Source of the DNA: Variovorax saccharolyticus | Lineage (GTDB): Bacteria > Pseudomonadota > Gammaproteobacteria > Burkholderiales > Burkholderiaceae_C | Direction: 5' to 3' | Assembly: GCF_030316765.1 (NCBI RefSeq) | Contig: NZ_JASZYT010000006.1 | Location: 124,001 to 188,000, forward strand | Length of the DNA stretch: 64,000 nt | In this document: piece after piece, positions 34,122-42,738 of the stretch | Position numbering within the stretch: position 1 is the first letter of the stretch | Layout: every line of letters starts with the position of its first letter | Made by a program: the position numbers and the translations under genes | Notes under the pieces: model-generated | The model's database searches: none | The model's input: only the letters and a program-made list of their open reading frames with translations | What the model was told of the DNA's origin: nothing

Positions 34122-34826
34122 TCAACGCTGGACGCGCACCAGGGCGGACTCCAGGCCGCCGTCGTCCAGCCGTTCCTTGAGGCGGTCGGCATCGTCCTTC
34201 TTGTTGAAAGGACCCGCGCGCACGCGATAGACGGTGCGACCGGCCTGCTCGCGCTCGGTCACGCGGGCTTCGACACCCATGAGCGAGAGCTTGGCCCGCT
34301 GCGCGTCGGCGTCTTCCTGGGTCCGGAAGGCACCGGCCTGGACGAAATACATGAAGGGATCGGTGCTGGCGGCGGCCGGCGCCGCGGCGCTGGTGCCCGA
34401 GCCGCTGCGCGCCTTCGCGAAATCGCCGATCGGGTCGTTCGAGGGCGGCAGCGCGTTGGCTTCGGCCGGCACCGGCGCGGTGCGTGGTGCGCGCGGCGCG
34501 GCGGCGCTGCCGGGAGCCACCACCACGGGCACCGGACCGGCAGGCGGCGTGGCCGCGGCCGCGGGAGCGGTGGCCGGCGTCGGCGGCGCGGTCGCCGGCG
34601 CGCGGGCTGCGGCCCCGGCCTTGCCGGCCAGCGGCGCGTTCGGGTCCCAATCGCGGTTCTTGCGCGCCTCGGCCTCGTCCTGCTCGGCGCCGCCGCGCTG
34701 GGTCTTGGTCATGAACGGGATCGGCACCTTGGTCACGTAGACCGCGATCCCGAGGGCGATGCCGAGCCCGAGCACCAGGCCGACGATCAGCCCGATGACG
34801 ATATTGCCGCTTTGTCTTGTCTTCAT
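34122..34826 (-). CDS. SPOR-domain membrane protein, FtsN-like
   Basis: Bitopic envelope protein of 234 residues. Residues 1-7 are cytosolic, one helix follows (NIVIGLIVGLVLGLGIALGIAVYV), then a long Ala/Pro-rich periplasmic linker and a C-terminal SPOR domain from about residue 155 (FMYFVQAGAFRTQEDADAQRAKLSLMG through RVRAGPFNKKDDADRLKERL). SPOR domains bind denuded septal peptidoglycan, so a role in cell division is likely. It lies 14 bases after argS, a conserved pairing in Burkholderiales, and is followed by the intergenic repeat. Confidence 0.93.
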   Translation of the reverse strand: MKTRQSGNIVIGLIVGLVLGLGIALGIAVYVTKVPIPFMTKTQRGGAEQDEAEARKNRDWDPNAPLAGKAGAAARAPATAPPTPATAPAAAATPPAGPVPVVVAPGSAAAPRAPRTAPVPAEANALPPSNDPIGDFAKARSGSGTSAAAPAAASTDPFMYFVQAGAFRTQEDADAQRAKLSLMGVEARVTEREQAGRTVYRVRAGPFNKKDDADRLKERLDDGGLESALVRVQR

Positions 34827-34840
34827 GGTGGAGGAGGGAA

Positions 34841-36514
34841 TCACATCTTTTGCGGCGCGCTGACGCCCAGAACAGCGAGGCCATTGTGCAGCACCCGCGC
34901 GGTCGCCGCGACCAGCGCCAGGCGGGCCAGCTTGACCGGTTCGTCGTCGACCAGGATGCGCTCCGCGTCGTAGTAGCTGTGGTAGCTGGCAGCCAGCTCG
35001 CGCAGGTAGAAAGTGACGTCGTGGGGCGCGAAGTCCTTGGCCGCCGCGGTCAGCATCGCGGGGTACTTGGCCAGCTGCAGCAGCAGCGCCTGCGAGGCCG
35101 GGCTCTCGAGCGGCGACAGGTCGACGCCCTCGAGGCTCGCGGCGTCGCCGCCCCAGGCCGCCAGCACCGAGCAGATGCGCGCGTGGGCGTACTGCACGTA
35201 GTACACCGGGTTGTCGTTGTTCTGCGCCAGCGCGAGGTCGATGTCGAAGGTGTACTCGGTGTCGGGCTTGCGGCTCAGCAGGAAGAAGCGCACCGCGTCG
35301 GTGCTGGTCCATTCGATCAGGTCGCGCAAGGTGACGTAGCTGCCGGCGCGCTTGCTGATCTTGACCTCTTCTCCGCCGCGCACCACGCGCACCATGGTGT
35401 GCAGCACGTAGTCGGGGTAGCCGGCCGGAATGCCGACCCCGGCCGCCTGCAGGCCGGCACGCACGCGCGCGATCGTGCCGTGGTGGTCGGTGCCCTGGAT
35501 GTTGACCACCTGGTGGAAGCCGCGCTCCCACTTGGCGATGTGATAGGCGACGTCGGGCACGAAGTAGGTGTAGGTGCCGTCGCCCTTGCGCATCACGCGG
35601 TCCTTGTCGTCGCCGTAGTCGGTCGACTTGAGCCACAGCGCGCCGTCCAGCTCGTAGGTCTTGCCGGCGTCGATCAGCTTCTGCACCGTGGCCGCGACCC
35701 GGCCGCTGGTGTACAGGCTGGATTCGAGGTAGTAGTTGTCGAACTTCACCTGGAAGGCCTTGAGGTCCAGGTCCTGCTCGTGGCGCAGGTAGGCCACCGC
35801 GAACTGGCGGATCGAGTCGATGTCCTCGACATCGCCGCTGGCGGTGTATTCGCGGTCGTCCGAACGGACGGTCTTCTTCGCCTTGAAGTCGGCCGCGATG
35901 TCGGCGATGTACTCGCCGTTGTAGGCCTGCTCGGGCCACTCGGGGTCGCCCGGCTTGAAACCCTTGGCGCGCAGCTGGGTGCTGGTGGCCAGCGTCTGGA
36001 TCTGCACGCCGGCGTCGTTGTAATAGAACTCGCGCCAGACCTTGTCGCCCTGGGTCGCGAGCAGATTGCAGATGGCGTCGCCGAGCGCCGCCTGGCGGCC
36101 GTGGCCGACGTGCAGCGGGCCGGTCGGGTTGGCCGACACGAACTCGACCAGCACCCGGTCCTCGCGCGCGGGCTGGCTGCCGAAGGCGGGGCCGGCCTCC
36201 AGGACCTCGCGCACCACCTGCTGGCGAGCGGCGGTCTTCAGGCGGATGTTGAGGAAGCCGGGGCCGGCGATCTCGATCGCGTCGACCCAGCGGGCGAAGG
36301 CGGGCGTGGCCTGCAGCGCGGCGGCCAGCTGTTCGGCCAGTTCGCGCGGCTTGCGCTGCAGCGGCTTGGCCAGCTGCATGGCGGCGGTGCTGGCGAAATC
36401 GCCATGGGCCGCCACCTTGGGCGACTCGAACGCGGCTTTGCTGCCGGCGCCGGGCGAGAGGGATTCGAGCGTGTTCGCGAGCGCCGCGAGCAGCTCCTGT
36501 TTGACCAATAGCAT
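34841..36514 (-). CDS. argS: arginine-tRNA ligase
   Basis: Class I aminoacyl-tRNA synthetase of 557 residues, full length. The Arg-specific N-terminal Add-1 domain covers about the first 115 residues. The HIGH motif appears as NPTGPLHVGHGRQAALGD, the KMSK motif as EEVKISKRAGSYVTL, and the anticodon-binding DALR helical domain ends the protein (ATARVLHNGLAVLGV). The ATG at 36514 has no ribosome site; a TAAAAT at 36521-36526 on the same strand sits where a -10 would make a leaderless transcript. A GGGGG/CCCCC hairpin (36528-36548) lies just upstream. Confidence 0.97.
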   Translation of the reverse strand: MLLVKQELLAALANTLESLSPGAGSKAAFESPKVAAHGDFASTAAMQLAKPLQRKPRELAEQLAAALQATPAFARWVDAIEIAGPGFLNIRLKTAARQQVVREVLEAGPAFGSQPAREDRVLVEFVSANPTGPLHVGHGRQAALGDAICNLLATQGDKVWREFYYNDAGVQIQTLATSTQLRAKGFKPGDPEWPEQAYNGEYIADIAADFKAKKTVRSDDREYTASGDVEDIDSIRQFAVAYLRHEQDLDLKAFQVKFDNYYLESSLYTSGRVAATVQKLIDAGKTYELDGALWLKSTDYGDDKDRVMRKGDGTYTYFVPDVAYHIAKWERGFHQVVNIQGTDHHGTIARVRAGLQAAGVGIPAGYPDYVLHTMVRVVRGGEEVKISKRAGSYVTLRDLIEWTSTDAVRFFLLSRKPDTEYTFDIDLALAQNNDNPVYYVQYAHARICSVLAAWGGDAASLEGVDLSPLESPASQALLLQLAKYPAMLTAAAKDFAPHDVTFYLRELAASYHSYYDAERILVDDEPVKLARLALVAATARVLHNGLAVLGVSAPQKM

Positions 36515-36644
36515 CTGGGAATTTTACCGGGGGCAAAAGGCACCCCCGTAACGAACGTCATCCAAGAGTGAACTTCGGCCGTTAGGATGAACAGCCCCGA
36601 GGCGGGGAACACCGTCTCAACCCCAACCCAAGGACTCCTACATC

Positions 36645-36908
36645 ATGAAAAAGCTCCTTTCCCTGCTGGCTCTGGGCGCCTCCCTGTCCTTCGGCATCGC
36701 CCACGCGTCCCCCTGCGACACCCAGGCGGCGGACAAGAAGCTGAGCGGCGCGGCCAAGACCAGCTTCGTCAAGAAGTGCGAGAAGGACGCCGCGGCCGCC
36801 GCCGCACCGGCTTGCGCCGCGAAGGCGATCGACAAGAACGGCAAGGCCCTGGCCGGCGCCGCCAAGACCAGCTTCATGAAGAAGTGCGAGGCGGACGCCA
36901 AGGGCTGA
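36645..36908 (+). CDS. PsiF-like small periplasmic protein with two repeats
   Basis: An 87-residue exported protein: signal peptide of about 21 residues (MKKLLSLLALGASLSFGIAHA), then two PsiF-type repeats, CDTQAADKKLSGAAKTSFVKKC and CAAKAIDKNGKALAGAAKTSF with MKKC, each bounded by cysteines that could form disulphides. PsiF of E. coli is induced by phosphate starvation, but its function is unknown. An AAGGACT sequence lies about 10 bases before the ATG. It is divergent from argS and converges on the spermidine-synthase-like gene 4 bases away. Confidence 0.85.
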   Translation: MKKLLSLLALGASLSFGIAHASPCDTQAADKKLSGAAKTSFVKKCEKDAAAAAAPACAAKAIDKNGKALAGAAKTSFMKKCEADAKG

Positions 36909-36912
36909 TCCG

Positions 36913-38949
36913 CTACTTCAAGACGCCGAACAGGTTGTTGTAGTCGTCGGTCCAGGGCTCCAGACCGGCGATCTGCTCGATTCGCGAGCGGGCCCGGCCG
37001 ATGGCGCCTTCGGCGAGTCGGTCCGGCTCGCGCGCGACCAGCACCCAGTCGGTGTTGCGCAGGCCCTCGTCGCTCGGCTCGTCGTGCACCAGCGCGACGT
37101 GCAGCCCCTTCGCCAGCGCGATCTTCTCGACCACCGGCGCCAGCGCCAGGAAGCGGTTGGTGACGTGGAAGGCGACGATGCCGCCGGGGCGCATGTGGCC
37201 GAGGTACAGGTCCATCGCCTCCGAGGTGATCAGGTGGACCGGCACCGAATCGCCTGAAAAGGCATCCACCGCCAGCACGTCGAAGCCCTGCGCCGACTCG
37301 CGCTCGAGTGCCAGCCGGGCATCGCCCAGCACCCGCTCGATCCGCGCGCGGCTGTCGGCCAGGAAGCTGAACTCGGTGTCGGCCAGCTCGAAGACCTGCG
37401 GGTTGATCTCGTAGACCCGGTAGGTGTCGCCGGGCCGGCCGTAGGTCGCCAGCGTGCCGGCCCCGAGCCCGATCAGCCCGACGCGGCGCGGCGTCTCCGG
37501 TGCCGCCGCGATGGCCAGGCCGACGCCGGAGTTCGGGCCGTAGTAGGAGGTGGGCTCGCGCCGCCTGGAAGGCGACAGGTACTGCTCGCCGTGCTTGACC
37601 GAGCCGTGGTACATCTTGCGCACCCGCTCGCGCGCATCGCCGCGCTCGGCATCGAGCGTCACCAGCGTGCCGTAGAAGTTGCGCTGCATCCGGCGCACCC
37701 CGGCCGCGTCGTCCTCGATCTGCAGCGCGAGGAACCAGGCACAGGCCCCCGCCAGCGCCAGCGAGGCCGCGAGGCCGACGCGCCGCCGGCGCCACAGCAC
37801 GGCCGCGATCAGCGCGCACAGCATCAGGCCGACGCCCAGCTCGTAGTAGGCCGGCAGCACGTGCGGCGCCACCAGCCCGACGCTGACGCCACCGAGCGCG
37901 CCGCCCAGCGAGAGCATCAGGTAGAAGCGGGTCAGGTAGGCGCCGGCGGGGCGCAGGCGCGCCATCTCGCCGTGCAGGAACATGCACAGCGCGAACAGGC
38001 CGACGATGTAGATCGGCAGTGCCGTGCGCAGCTCGGAACCCAGGCTGTGCTGCAGCCCGAAGGCGCACAGCGCCAGCATCGCGGCGGCCAGCGGCACGAA
38101 CACCGGGCGCCGGTACCAGCGGTCGCTCTCGAAGGTCAGCACGAAGGTCAGCAGGTAGACCGACAGCGGCAGCACCCACAGGAAGGGAATGGCGGCCACG
38201 TTCTGCGTGATGTGATTGGTGATCGCCAGCAGCAGCCAGGAGCCGAGGGCCGGCAGGGCGAGCCACATCAGGTGGTCGGCCAGCCGCGGCCTGGCCGCCG
38301 GCATCGCGGCGGCGGGCTGCAGGCCGGCGGCGGGCGGCGGCAGCGCAGGCCAGTGGCGCGACACATGCAGCGTGGTGCCGGCGCACAGCAGCACGAAGAC
38401 GCCGTAGGCGATCGACCAGCCCCAGGCCTGCTGCAGCAGCGAGCTGCGCGGCTCGATCAGCACCGGGTAGCTCAGCAGCGACACCAGCGAGGCCAGGTTC
38501 GAGAGCGAGAAGTAGCGATACACCTGCGCGCCCCAGGGCGTGCGCGCGACCCACGACTGCACCAGCGGCCCGGTGGTCGAGAGCAGGAAATAAGGCAGGC
38601 CGATGGTGCCGACCAGCAGGCCGAGGATCCACAGCGTCGGGTCTTCGGCACCGGTTGGCTTCCAGCGCTCGCTGGTCACGATCGGCAGGAAGGCCAGGCT
38701 CGCGAGCAGCAGCGCGACGTGCAGCCGCGCCTGCGCGCGGGCGCCGAGCCGCCGCGTGATCCAGTCCGAATACGCATAGCCGGCCAGCAGCACGACCTGG
38801 AAGAACACCATGCAGATCGACCACACCGCCGCCGAGCCGCCGAACCAGGGCAGGATCTGCTTGGCAATGAGCGGCTGCACCAGGAACAGCAGGAAGGCGC
38901 TGGTGAAGATGGTGCCGGCGAACAGCGCCTTGACCTGCGCCGGCTTCAT
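36913..38949 (-). CDS. fused MFS-like membrane domain and spermidine-synthase domain
   Basis: A 678-residue fusion. Residues ~1-400 hold about 12 hydrophobic segments (from GTIFTSAFLLFLVQPLIAKQILPWFGG onward, the typical start of this family). Residues ~430-678 form a Rossmann domain related to spermidine synthase: RRVGLIGLGAGTLATYGRPGD, VYEINPQVFELAD and FDVLAVDAFSGDSVPVHLITSEA. The polyamine-binding residues are not obviously conserved, and the substrate is unknown. It is followed upstream on the same strand by the DUF2214 gene with a 4-base gap, so it is probably transcribed with it and the LysR gene. Confidence 0.9.
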   Translation of the reverse strand: MKPAQVKALFAGTIFTSAFLLFLVQPLIAKQILPWFGGSAAVWSICMVFFQVVLLAGYAYSDWITRRLGARAQARLHVALLLASLAFLPIVTSERWKPTGAEDPTLWILGLLVGTIGLPYFLLSTTGPLVQSWVARTPWGAQVYRYFSLSNLASLVSLLSYPVLIEPRSSLLQQAWGWSIAYGVFVLLCAGTTLHVSRHWPALPPPAAGLQPAAAMPAARPRLADHLMWLALPALGSWLLLAITNHITQNVAAIPFLWVLPLSVYLLTFVLTFESDRWYRRPVFVPLAAAMLALCAFGLQHSLGSELRTALPIYIVGLFALCMFLHGEMARLRPAGAYLTRFYLMLSLGGALGGVSVGLVAPHVLPAYYELGVGLMLCALIAAVLWRRRRVGLAASLALAGACAWFLALQIEDDAAGVRRMQRNFYGTLVTLDAERGDARERVRKMYHGSVKHGEQYLSPSRRREPTSYYGPNSGVGLAIAAAPETPRRVGLIGLGAGTLATYGRPGDTYRVYEINPQVFELADTEFSFLADSRARIERVLGDARLALERESAQGFDVLAVDAFSGDSVPVHLITSEAMDLYLGHMRPGGIVAFHVTNRFLALAPVVEKIALAKGLHVALVHDEPSDEGLRNTDWVLVAREPDRLAEGAIGRARSRIEQIAGLEPWTDDYNNLFGVLK

Positions 38950-38953
38950 CGGG

Positions 38954-39412
38954 CTAGTGCCTCGCGCCGAAGCCGCGGGCCAGGAAGACCGCCAGCAGCG
39001 GAATCACCGCGATGATGTGCGCCTGGACCATCACCAGCTTGCGGGTCTTGCGGACCTCGGCCTCCGCCGGCAGCGCGCCGGTGGCGCGCAGCGCCTTGCG
39101 CCAGCGCAGGTAGCGCAGCGTCGGAAAGACCGAGATCAGGCCGACGACCACGAACAGCGTGAGCTTGAGGTGCAGCAGCGGATTGGTCCAGTACCAGGCC
39201 GTGCCCTTCATGCCCCACCAGGTGCGCGCCACGCCGGTGGCGATCACCGCCACGGCGGCGATGCCGTAGACCCTGTCGACCTTCGCCAGCCGCTCGACCA
39301 CCGCCGCATTGAGCCACTCGATGCGGCACAGCGCGGCCTCGCTGGCGATGAAGACCACCATCGTCAGGATGGCCAGCAGGTGCAGGTAGGCGAGGATGGC
39401 TTCGAGCGTCAT
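38954..39412 (-). CDS. DUF2214 family membrane protein
   Basis: Small integral membrane protein of 152 residues with four helices. The pattern EAILAYLHLLAILTMVVFIASEAALC, then VYGIAAVAVIATGVART and NPLLHLKLTLFVVVGLISVFPTLRY, matches DUF2214, which is distantly related to CopD-type haem-binding membrane proteins; the histidines in helices 1 (LHLLA) and 3 (LLHLKL) and 4 (QAHIIAV) are suggestive haem ligands. The ATG at 39412 overlaps the LysR stop (ATGA). Confidence 0.85.
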   Translation of the reverse strand: MTLEAILAYLHLLAILTMVVFIASEAALCRIEWLNAAVVERLAKVDRVYGIAAVAVIATGVARTWWGMKGTAWYWTNPLLHLKLTLFVVVGLISVFPTLRYLRWRKALRATGALPAEAEVRKTRKLVMVQAHIIAVIPLLAVFLARGFGARH

Positions 39413-40368
39413 CGGGCGGATTCCTTGGGTTTCCCGGGCGCTGCGATTGTGCCTCCCCAGAACTCCGGCCGCGCATAGTTCGACTTCAGGAAGTCCAGCC
39501 ACAGCCGCACCCGCAGCGGCAGGTGCTTGCGCTGCGGGAACACGGCGTAGATGCCGTTGGGCGGCGCGGCGAACTCGTCGAGCAGCGGCACCAGCAGGCC
39601 GGCGTCGATCTCGGCCTCGACCTCCCAGGTGCTGCGCCAGGCGATGCCGTGGCCGGCCAGGCACCAGTCGTGCAGCACCTGGCCGTCGGAGCAGTCGAGC
39701 GGCCCGCTCGGCTTCAGGTAGATGACCTCGTGCTCGCCGCCGGCGGCCGGCACCCGGAAGGCCCAGCCGCGGGTCTGCGAGGCATCGCTCGACAGGCTCA
39801 GGCAGGCGAAGCGCGACAGCTCGCCCGGATGGCGCGGGGCGCCATGCCGGCGCACGAACGCGGGCGTGGCGACGCAGCGGCGCCGGTTGTCCGCCAGCCT
39901 GAGGCTGACCAGCGAGGAGTCGGGAAGGTCGCCGACGCGCACCGCGCAATCGAAGCTCTCGCCGGCCATGTCGACCAGCCGGTCGCTGAGGTTCAGCGAG
40001 ATCGTGACCTCGGGATGCAGCTCGTGGAAGCGCGGCACCAGCGGCGCCACGTGGCGGCGCCCGAACCCGGCCGGCGCCGTGACGCGCAGGTGGCCGCTGG
40101 CCTTGACGCCACCGGCGCTGACGCTGGCCTCGGCATTGGCCAGCTCGACCAGCAGGCGCTGGCAGTCCTCGAGGAAGGCGCTGCCCTCGTGGGTCAGCGC
40201 GATCCGGCGCGTGGTGCGCAGCAGCAGCTTGACGCCCAGCCGCTCTTCGAGCGCGTCGATGCGGCGGCCGATGATGGCCGGCGCCACGCCCTCCGCCTTG
40301 GCCGCGGCCGTGAGGCTGCCGCGGGCGGCGATAGCGACAAAGGATTCGAGCTGCTTCAGGCGGTCCAT
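39409..40368 (-). CDS. LysR-type transcriptional regulator
   Basis: A 319-residue LTTR of the CrgA-like group. N-terminal winged helix: MDRLKQLESFVAIAARGSLTAAAKAEGVAPAIIGRRIDALEERLGVKLLLRTTRRIALT. The effector domain runs from about residue 90 and includes GHLRVTAPAGFGRRHVAPLV and GHGIAWRSTWEVEAEI. It precedes and overlaps the DUF2214 gene and is divergent from the TetR gene with 93 bases between. The inducer is unknown. Confidence 0.93.
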   Translation of the reverse strand: MDRLKQLESFVAIAARGSLTAAAKAEGVAPAIIGRRIDALEERLGVKLLLRTTRRIALTHEGSAFLEDCQRLLVELANAEASVSAGGVKASGHLRVTAPAGFGRRHVAPLVPRFHELHPEVTISLNLSDRLVDMAGESFDCAVRVGDLPDSSLVSLRLADNRRRCVATPAFVRRHGAPRHPGELSRFACLSLSSDASQTRGWAFRVPAAGGEHEVIYLKPSGPLDCSDGQVLHDWCLAGHGIAWRSTWEVEAEIDAGLLVPLLDEFAAPPNGIYAVFPQRKHLPLRVRLWLDFLKSNYARPEFWGGTIAAPGKPKESAR

Positions 40369-40421
40369 CGCCGGCGATTATCACGAGCGGCCGGCGCCCT
40401 GCAGGAGTTTCTTATTTTCGA

Positions 40422-40448
40422 TACACTATCGTTTCGAAACTACATAGT
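40422..40448 (+). promoter_or_regulatory. TetR-type operator overlapping a promoter
   Basis: GTTTCGAAAC (40431-40440) is a perfect 10-base palindrome flanked by ACTAT (40425-40429) and ATAGT (40444-40448), within an AT-rich island of an otherwise GC-rich region. TACACT at 40422-40427 could be the -10. It lies 14 bases before the TetR ATG, as expected for autorepression of the efflux operon. Confidence 0.55.
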
Positions 40449-40461
40449 TCCATAAATAGCC

Positions 40462-41073
40462 ATGTCGTCCACCCCCGCCACCCCGACCGTCGGCCGCCCG
40501 CGCGACGCCGCCCTCGACGCCAACGTCCTGCGCGCCGCCATGGAGCTGCTCGGCGAAGGCGGCATCGCCGCGGTCACGATGGACGCCGTGGCCCAGCGCG
40601 CGGGCGCTGGCAAGGCCTCGCTCTACCGGCGCTGGAAGTCGAAGGACGAACTGCTGGCCGATGCGCTGACATTGCACTCCCCGATCGACGTCGAAGTCGA
40701 CACCGGCACCCTGCGCGGCGACCTGGTCAAGCTCTACGAGCACTACTACGGCATCGGCAACCACGTGATGCAGGCCGCCATGCAGGAGATGCTGGGCAAC
40801 GTGCGCCAGCACCTGGCCTGGACCGAGAAAGTGGCGCCGGAACGCCTCACCGCGCGCCGCGCCAAGGTGCGCGCGCTGTTCGAGCGCGCCGTGGCGCGCG
40901 GCGAGATCGCGCCGCCGGCCGACATCGACCTGCTGCTGGACCTGGTGCCGGCGATGGTGCTGTACCGCTACAACACGCGCAACCAGAAGGTCTCGCGGGC
41001 ATCGATCGCGCGCTTCGTCGACGCTGCCGTGCTGCCGCTCGCCGGCCTCGCGGCCAGGGAAGCGCGGCCGTGA
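40462..41073 (+). CDS. TetR family repressor of the efflux operon
   Basis: A 203-residue repressor. The N-terminal helix-turn-helix reads DANVLRAAMELLGEGGIAAVTMDAVAQRAGAGKASLYRRWKSKDELLADAL, the standard TetR pattern with recognition helix GKASLYRRW. The C-terminal ligand domain (from about residue 70) resembles TetR_C_11-like domains. It is the first gene of a four-gene operon; its stop overlaps the GTG start of the EmrB-like gene. Self-control through the palindrome just upstream is likely. Confidence 0.93.
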   Translation: MSSTPATPTVGRPRDAALDANVLRAAMELLGEGGIAAVTMDAVAQRAGAGKASLYRRWKSKDELLADALTLHSPIDVEVDTGTLRGDLVKLYEHYYGIGNHVMQAAMQEMLGNVRQHLAWTEKVAPERLTARRAKVRALFERAVARGEIAPPADIDLLLDLVPAMVLYRYNTRNQKVSRASIARFVDAAVLPLAGLAAREARP

Positions 41074-42713
41074 GCGAAACCGCTGCCACCACGCCGGCCG
41101 CGGCACCGGCGCCCGCTCCCGCCGCGCCGCCGCCGGAGCCCTACGACCTTCGCCAGGGCCTGCTGTTCGCCTCGGTGTCGCTGCTGCTGGGCATCACGCA
41201 GGGCCTGGGCGTGAACCTGGTCAACTCGAACCTCACCGGCATCCAGGGCTCGCTCGGCGCCACCGCGGCCGAGGCCAGCTGGCTCACCACCGCCTACTTC
41301 GCCACCAACATCTCGGCCTCGCTGCTGCTCACCAAGGTGCGCTACCAGTACGGCCTGCGCTGGTTCGCCGACATCGCGATCGGCGTCTTCCTGCTGCTGT
41401 CGCTGGCCCACCTGTTCACCCAGCACCTGGCCTCGGCCGTCATCGTGCGCGCGGCGCTGGGCCTCGCAGCGGCACCGATCAGCAGCCTCACGGTGCTCTA
41501 CATGGCGCAGGCCTTTCCGCCGGCGCGCGCCCTGACCGGCTTCATGCTGGGCTTCGCCACGCTGCAGATCGGCATGCCGCTGTCGCGCATCATCTCGGGC
41601 GACCTGCTGCAGAACGGCCAGTGGCACGGGCTGCACTTCGTCGATGCCGGGCTGGCGCTGGTCTCGGTCGCGGCGATCAACGTGGTGCGGCTGCGGCCGA
41701 TGCCGACGCAGCCGATGTTCGCGCGCGGCGACGGCCTGGCCTTCACGCTCTACGCGAGCGCGCTGGCGCTGTTCTGCGTGGTGCTGACCCAGGGCCGGCT
41801 GCACTGGTGGACCGACACGCCGTGGATCGGACTCTGCCTGGCGGCTGCGATCGTGCTGCTCGGGCTCTACGTGATGCTCGAGCTGCAGCGCGACAAGCCG
41901 CTGGTCGACCTGCGCTGGCTGGCCAGCCCCTTCATGCTGCGCTTCATCGGCGCGACGCTGCTGTTCCGCATCGTGCTGTCGGAACAGACCGTGGGCGCGG
42001 TCGGGCTCATGAACCAGCTCGGCTTCACCAACGACCAGATGCACCTGCTCTTCATGTGCGTCACGGCCGGCACCATCGCCGGCTTCCTGGCGGTGCTGCC
42101 GGTGCTGCCCTCGCGCAAGTTCGGCCGCCTCGGCACGGTCGCGCTGGTGCTGATCATGGCGGCGGCCTGGATGGACGGGCAGTCGACCGTGCTGACCCGC
42201 CCGCACGATCTGATCCTGTCGCAGACCCTGCTGGCGGCCGCGAGCGCGATGTTCCTGGCCTCGGCGATGCTCGAGGGCTTCCTGCACGTGATCGCCGGCG
42301 GCCTCAAGAACCTGATCAGCTTCATTGCGGTCTTCAGCGGCGGCCAGGCGCTGGCCAGCCTGATCGGCCAGGCCTGGCTCACCACCCTGCTGGCCGAACG
42401 CCAGCGGCTGCACTACGCGCACCTGGCCGACGGACTGCAGCTGGCCGACCCGCTGGTGGTGCAGCGCCTCGCGCAGCTCGGCGGCGCCTATGCGGCCAGC
42501 CTCAACGACGGCACGGCACGCGCCGGCCAGGCGCTGGCGCTCCTGGGCCAGCAGCTGACGCAGCAATCCTGGGTGCTGGCCTACGACGACCTGTTCCACC
42601 TGATCGCCGCGGTCTCGGCCCTGGGCTTTCTGGTCTTCGCCGGCACCCACACGCACCGCTGGCACCGCGCGCGGCGGGCCGCGCCCGCCAGCCTCGTTCC
42701 TTCTTCTTCCTGA
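41070..42713 (+). CDS. DHA2 family MFS drug exporter, EmrB-like
   Basis: Inner-membrane pump of a tripartite efflux system, 547 residues with 14 hydrophobic segments. LFASVSLLLGITQGLGVNLVNSNLTGIQGSLGATAAEASWLTTAYF is the first-helix signature of this branch, followed by ALGLAAAPISSLTVLYMAQAFPP in helices 4-5. A Pro/Ala-rich N-terminal tail precedes it. A large periplasmic loop lies before the last helix (about residues 445-500). The start is GTG 41070, overlapping the TetR stop. It lies next to EmrA-like and NodT-like partners. Confidence 0.9.
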   Translation: MSETAATTPAAAPAPAPAAPPPEPYDLRQGLLFASVSLLLGITQGLGVNLVNSNLTGIQGSLGATAAEASWLTTAYFATNISASLLLTKVRYQYGLRWFADIAIGVFLLLSLAHLFTQHLASAVIVRAALGLAAAPISSLTVLYMAQAFPPARALTGFMLGFATLQIGMPLSRIISGDLLQNGQWHGLHFVDAGLALVSVAAINVVRLRPMPTQPMFARGDGLAFTLYASALALFCVVLTQGRLHWWTDTPWIGLCLAAAIVLLGLYVMLELQRDKPLVDLRWLASPFMLRFIGATLLFRIVLSEQTVGAVGLMNQLGFTNDQMHLLFMCVTAGTIAGFLAVLPVLPSRKFGRLGTVALVLIMAAAWMDGQSTVLTRPHDLILSQTLLAAASAMFLASAMLEGFLHVIAGGLKNLISFIAVFSGGQALASLIGQAWLTTLLAERQRLHYAHLADGLQLADPLVVQRLAQLGGAYAASLNDGTARAGQALALLGQQLTQQSWVLAYDDLFHLIAAVSALGFLVFAGTHTHRWHRARRAAPASLVPSSS

Positions 42714-42738
42714 TTTCTTCCTGATCGCTGGATTCACC

